NCBI GenBank assembly: GCA_050949825.1
Contig: JBMNGL010000001.1
Span: 248,001 to 312,000 of the forward strand
From: DTU019 sp050949825
GTDB lineage: Bacteria > Bacillota > Syntrophomonadia > Syntrophomonadales > Syntrophomonadaceae
Reading direction: 5' to 3'
Length of the DNA stretch: 64,000 bases
Shown: positions 61,751-64,000 of the stretch, piece by piece
Position numbering within the stretch: position 1 is the stretch's first letter
How the letters are laid out: each line of letters opens with the position of its first letter
Program-made: the position numbers and the translations under genes
The notes under the pieces: generated by a model
Seen by the model: only the letters and a program-made list of their open reading frames with translations
Databases searched by the model: none
What the model was told of the DNA's origin: nothing

Positions 61751-62944
61751 ATGGCCAGGCATCACCCGGTATTTATCAATAATAAAGAAGAAGCCCGCCG
61801 CTGGTTAAATGACATTGGGGTGGATGATGGCGCTTATCCCTTTTTGATACCCAAAGCGGTTCATCGCTGCATCAAATTAACAGACATCCCCTGCCGGGCA
61901 GCCAACATTATTAAACAGGAGATGCTGTCCAAAGGTGGAGATGCGGCCGTCTCCAGGCAGGCCTTGTACGGTGATGGGCAGACTGATGTCTTGCTCATGG
62001 GCACCTTGAAACAATATCGCTTATTGGTTAAAAAATTGAGGCTGCAGCCTCTGGGACTGGAGCAAGCGGCCGGCAAAATCGAGGCCATGCTGGCAAACCT
62101 GGAACCTGCGGTGCGCAATTTGGCATTATGTCATGGCAAAAGCCTGGTATTGGGGCGGGAAACTGTGATCATGGGGATTTTAAACCGCACCCCGGATTCA
62201 TTTTATGATGGCGGGCGCTTTAGCCAGTTGGATCAGGCAGTCTGTCATGCCTGCGAAATGCGGGAACAGGGTGCCGCCATTATTGATATCGGCGGGGCTT
62301 CGAGCCGCCCCGGGGCTGAGATAGCGGGTGAACAAGAGGAATTAGAACGAGTGTTGCCGCTTGTCAAGCGCCTGGCCGCAGAGGATATGATTCTTTCTAT
62401 CGACACCTTCCGGGGCACCGTGGCCAAAGCCTGTCTTGATGCCGGGGCCCATATAATCAATAATATCGGCGGGTTGCAGCTTGATCCGGCCTTGATGCCT
62501 GTAATGAAGGAGTGCCAGGCTCCGCTGGTGTTGATGCACAACCGGATGCAAATCAATGCCGGACAGCCATACCAGGATTTGATAGCTGACATTATAGGTG
62601 AACTGGATATAATGGTTAAAGACTCTATAGCGGCAGGCCTCGATGCTGACAAGCTGATCATAGATCCTGGCCTTGGTTTTGGGAAAACCCCGGCGGAAAA
62701 CCGCTTGCTGATGAAGCACCTGGCCGCCTTTAAGAGCCTGGGTAAGCCGATTCTTATAGGGGGATCGCGCAAGAGATTCATTGGCCAGACCCTTAATCTG
62801 GATGTTGACGAACGCCTGGAGGGAAGCCTGGCCATTTTAGCTATAGGAATTTTAAATGGTGCTGATATAATTAGGGTACATGATGTGAAAGAAAGCCGGC
62901 GCACAGCCAGTATGATTGATGCCATCAAAAATGAAAATGGATAA
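61751..62944 (+). CDS. folP: Dihydropteroate synthase with N-terminal extension
   Basis: This 397-residue enzyme joins p-aminobenzoate to the pterin in folate synthesis. The TIM-barrel domain starts at about 130 (TVIMGILNRTPDSFYDGG, DIGGASSRPGA, SIDTFRG, LIDPGLGFGK-type IIDPGLGFGKT, IGGSRKRFIG). The usual MGIVNVTPDSF is NRTPDSF here. The first about 125 residues are an extra domain seen in long clostridial and archaeal forms, absent from the 270-residue E. coli type. It is coupled to folB through an overlapping start. Confidence 0.94.
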   Translation: MARHHPVFINNKEEARRWLNDIGVDDGAYPFLIPKAVHRCIKLTDIPCRAANIIKQEMLSKGGDAAVSRQALYGDGQTDVLLMGTLKQYRLLVKKLRLQPLGLEQAAGKIEAMLANLEPAVRNLALCHGKSLVLGRETVIMGILNRTPDSFYDGGRFSQLDQAVCHACEMREQGAAIIDIGGASSRPGAEIAGEQEELERVLPLVKRLAAEDMILSIDTFRGTVAKACLDAGAHIINNIGGLQLDPALMPVMKECQAPLVLMHNRMQINAGQPYQDLIADIIGELDIMVKDSIAAGLDADKLIIDPGLGFGKTPAENRLLMKHLAAFKSLGKPILIGGSRKRFIGQTLNLDVDERLEGSLAILAIGILNGADIIRVHDVKESRRTASMIDAIKNENG

Positions 62945-63338
62945 GATTATCATGCGAGGCTTAAGCTTTTCCGGCCGCCACGGGCTGTTGCCGGATGAAA
63001 GGGACAAGCCGCAGCCTTTTAAAGTCGACCTGGTATTATACCTTGATTTAAAAACAGCCGGTCTTAGAGACGATATAGCCTGTACCGTAGACTATAGCCT
63101 GGTTTATCAGGAGGTACAGCGCCTGGTTGAGGAGGAGTCCTATAGTCTCATTGAAACCCTGGCCGAGCAGATCAGCCGCCGGGTGCTGGTATGCTTTCCG
63201 TTGCTGGCAGCCTTGGAAATCACCGTATATAAACCGGAAGCCCCTATAAAGGGCGAGTTTGATCATATGGCGGTGCAGATATACCGCAGCCGGGAGCAGG
63301 AGGATTTTTCACCCTTAGAGGGAGTAAAGGATGACTGA
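62937..63338 (+). CDS. folB: Dihydroneopterin aldolase
   Basis: This protein of about 133 residues has the FolB fold: IIMRGLSFSGRHGLLPDERDKPQPFKVD at the N-terminus split around the substrate Glu, DYSLVYQEV, SYSLIETLAEQI, and the C-terminal KPEAPIKGEFDHMAVQIYR. ATG62937 overlaps the folP stop; ATG62931 and 62916 are alternatives. The C-terminus extends about 15 residues past the usual end. Confidence 0.93.
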   Translation: MDKIIMRGLSFSGRHGLLPDERDKPQPFKVDLVLYLDLKTAGLRDDIACTVDYSLVYQEVQRLVEEESYSLIETLAEQISRRVLVCFPLLAALEITVYKPEAPIKGEFDHMAVQIYRSREQEDFSPLEGVKDD

Positions 63339-63825
63339 GGTTTATATCGGTTTGGGCTCTAACCTGGGACACCGGCTGGAAAATATTGAACAGGCTGTGG
63401 CAGAGATTGCTGAGCTGCCTCAGACCAGGGTTACAGCAGCATCGTCTGCTTACCTGACCCCCCCCTGGGGGAACCTTGATCAGGATGCTTTCGTAAATCA
63501 GGTTATCGCTATAGAAACCGGGTTAAAACCCCTGACCCTGTTAAGGGAACTACAACAAATTGAAATTAAAATGGGCCGCCAACCTGAAAAGAAGTGGGGC
63601 CCACGGGTGATAGATCTGGATATACTGTGGTACGGAGGCCAGCAGATTCAATTGCCGGAACTGCAAATACCCCATCCGTACCTGCGCGAAAGGTTGTTTG
63701 TCCTCATCCCTTTGGAAGAAGTGAATCCGGAATTGATCCTTCCAGAAGACGGGATGACTGTTAAGGAGGTGCTCTTTAGAGTATTAGGGCGAGAAAAAAA
63801 CACCGAAATAAAAAAATGTAAATAG
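63331..63825 (+). CDS. folK: 6-hydroxymethyl-7,8-dihydropterin pyrophosphokinase
   Basis: This 164-residue HPPK has VYIGLGSNLGHRLENIEQAV, the signature GPRVIDLDILWYGG, and IPHPYLRERLFVLIPLEE. The ATG overlaps the folB stop. Third gene of the folate operon folP-folB-folK. Confidence 0.96.
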   Translation: MTEVYIGLGSNLGHRLENIEQAVAEIAELPQTRVTAASSAYLTPPWGNLDQDAFVNQVIAIETGLKPLTLLRELQQIEIKMGRQPEKKWGPRVIDLDILWYGGQQIQLPELQIPHPYLRERLFVLIPLEEVNPELILPEDGMTVKEVLFRVLGREKNTEIKKCK

Positions 63826-63932
63826 GGAATCTCCCACCGATACCCTTTTCAAGACCGCTCGTAACCAGGTTTGGACCGAGACGGCGCGATGCAACGGCAG
63901 TCCAACTGTCGATATCCTGAGGAGGTTATGGA
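63826..63932 (+). promoter_or_regulatory. Possible structured leader before the last gene
   Basis: This 107-base gap contains several short stems, such as GGCAGT-CCA-ACTGTC at about 63895-63909 and CTCG...CGAG around 63857-63881, directly before GGAGGT. If the gene downstream heads a pantothenate operon, a pan-type RNA motif would be plausible. I could not match the consensus by eye. Confidence 0.25.
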
Positions 63933-64000
63933 ATGACAAAAGTCGGTATCATCGGTTTGGGAGTCGTAGGAACGGCTGTTGGGGTGGTACTCAATAACAA
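63933..64000 (+). CDS. NAD(P)-binding Rossmann protein, 5' part only
   Basis: The frame runs off the window. The first 22 residues, MTKVGIIGLGVVGTAVG and onward, contain the dinucleotide-binding GxGxxG fingerprint. GGAGGT lies six bases before the ATG. In Clostridia a Rossmann/DUF2520 protein often follows folK and precedes panBCD; other dehydrogenases would begin in the same way, so the family is open. Confidence 0.75.
   Translation, partial: MTKVGIIGLGVVGTAVGVVLNN

Overview
The window is a chromosomal segment of an endospore-forming, anaerobic Firmicute of the class Clostridia. The evidence is a ferredoxin-linked 2-oxoacid oxidoreductase, many sporulation and germination genes, strong AGGAGG-type ribosome binding sites, frequent TTG and GTG starts, and a gene order that closely follows the Bacillus subtilis csfB-tmk-holB-metS-ksgA-veg-ispE-glmU-prs-pth-mfd-spoVT-divIC-spoIIE-tilS-ftsH chromosome block. 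A Syntrophomonas-like (Syntrophomonadaceae) origin is my guess from protein style; it is an inference, not a database result.

Layout. 1-2.1 kb: end of a four-subunit 2-oxoacid:ferredoxin oxidoreductase operon. 2.2-9.1 kb: one rRNA operon (16S, tRNA-Ile, tRNA-Ala, 23S, three 5S-type units) with a strong promoter and a hairpin terminator. It is heavily interrupted. The 16S carries a 220-nt insertion in V1. The 23S carries two intervening sequences, and the larger encodes a four-helix-bundle protein. Purine-rich arms like those of the 23S insertions recur in the spacers. Two of the three 5S units have a replaced 3' half. 9.1-10.5 kb: two cysteine-rich paralogues on the minus strand, probably spore-surface proteins. 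10.5-11.15 kb: a Gin-type anti-sigma factor gene between two large perfect palindromes. 11.2-20.1 kb: Orn/Lys/Arg decarboxylase, tmk, yaaR, holB, ricT, yabA, yabB, rsmI, abrB, metG. 20.3-25.4 kb: tatD, yabE, a spore lipoprotein, rsmA, a YkuK-type gene and veg. 25.5-29 kb: a lineage-specific set of probable spore-coat genes (two behind sigma-K-like promoters), a patatin phospholipase and a ribbon-helix-helix regulator. 29.3-36.3 kb: XdhC-type Rossmann protein (minus strand), spoIIR, ispE, a GntR regulator, a nucleotidyltransferase, glmU, prs, pth. 36.3-37.8 kb: a long repeat array, a Fin-like gene and a small inverted-repeat element. 37.8-41 kb: mfd. 41-46.4 kb: a minus-strand germinant-receptor operon. 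46.6-56 kb: spoVT, spoVB-like flippase, mazG, hup, rqcP, yabP, yabQ, a small HTH gene, divIC, an S1-domain gene, ppx, spoIIE. 56.6-60.5 kb: tilS, ftsH, ndk. 61.2-64 kb: an HD-domain gene, folP-folB-folK and the start of a Rossmann-fold gene.

How it works together. Most genes serve housekeeping (nucleotide and tRNA metabolism, rRNA methylation, replication control through YabA, RicT and DnaA boxes) or sporulation: anti-sigma factors Gin and Fin, SpoIIR, SpoIIE, SpoVT, YabP/YabQ, coat-like genes and the germination receptor. Sequence-visible sigma-G and sigma-K promoters fit this.

Most unusual signals: the intervening-sequence family of the rRNA operon with its encoded protein, the aberrant tandem 5S units, an identical ATG-TAA-A-TTG start region in front of both spoVT and spoIIE, likely non-canonical start codons for yabA and the fin-like gene, and arrays of a palindromic TGTCATCCTGAG repeat at operon borders.
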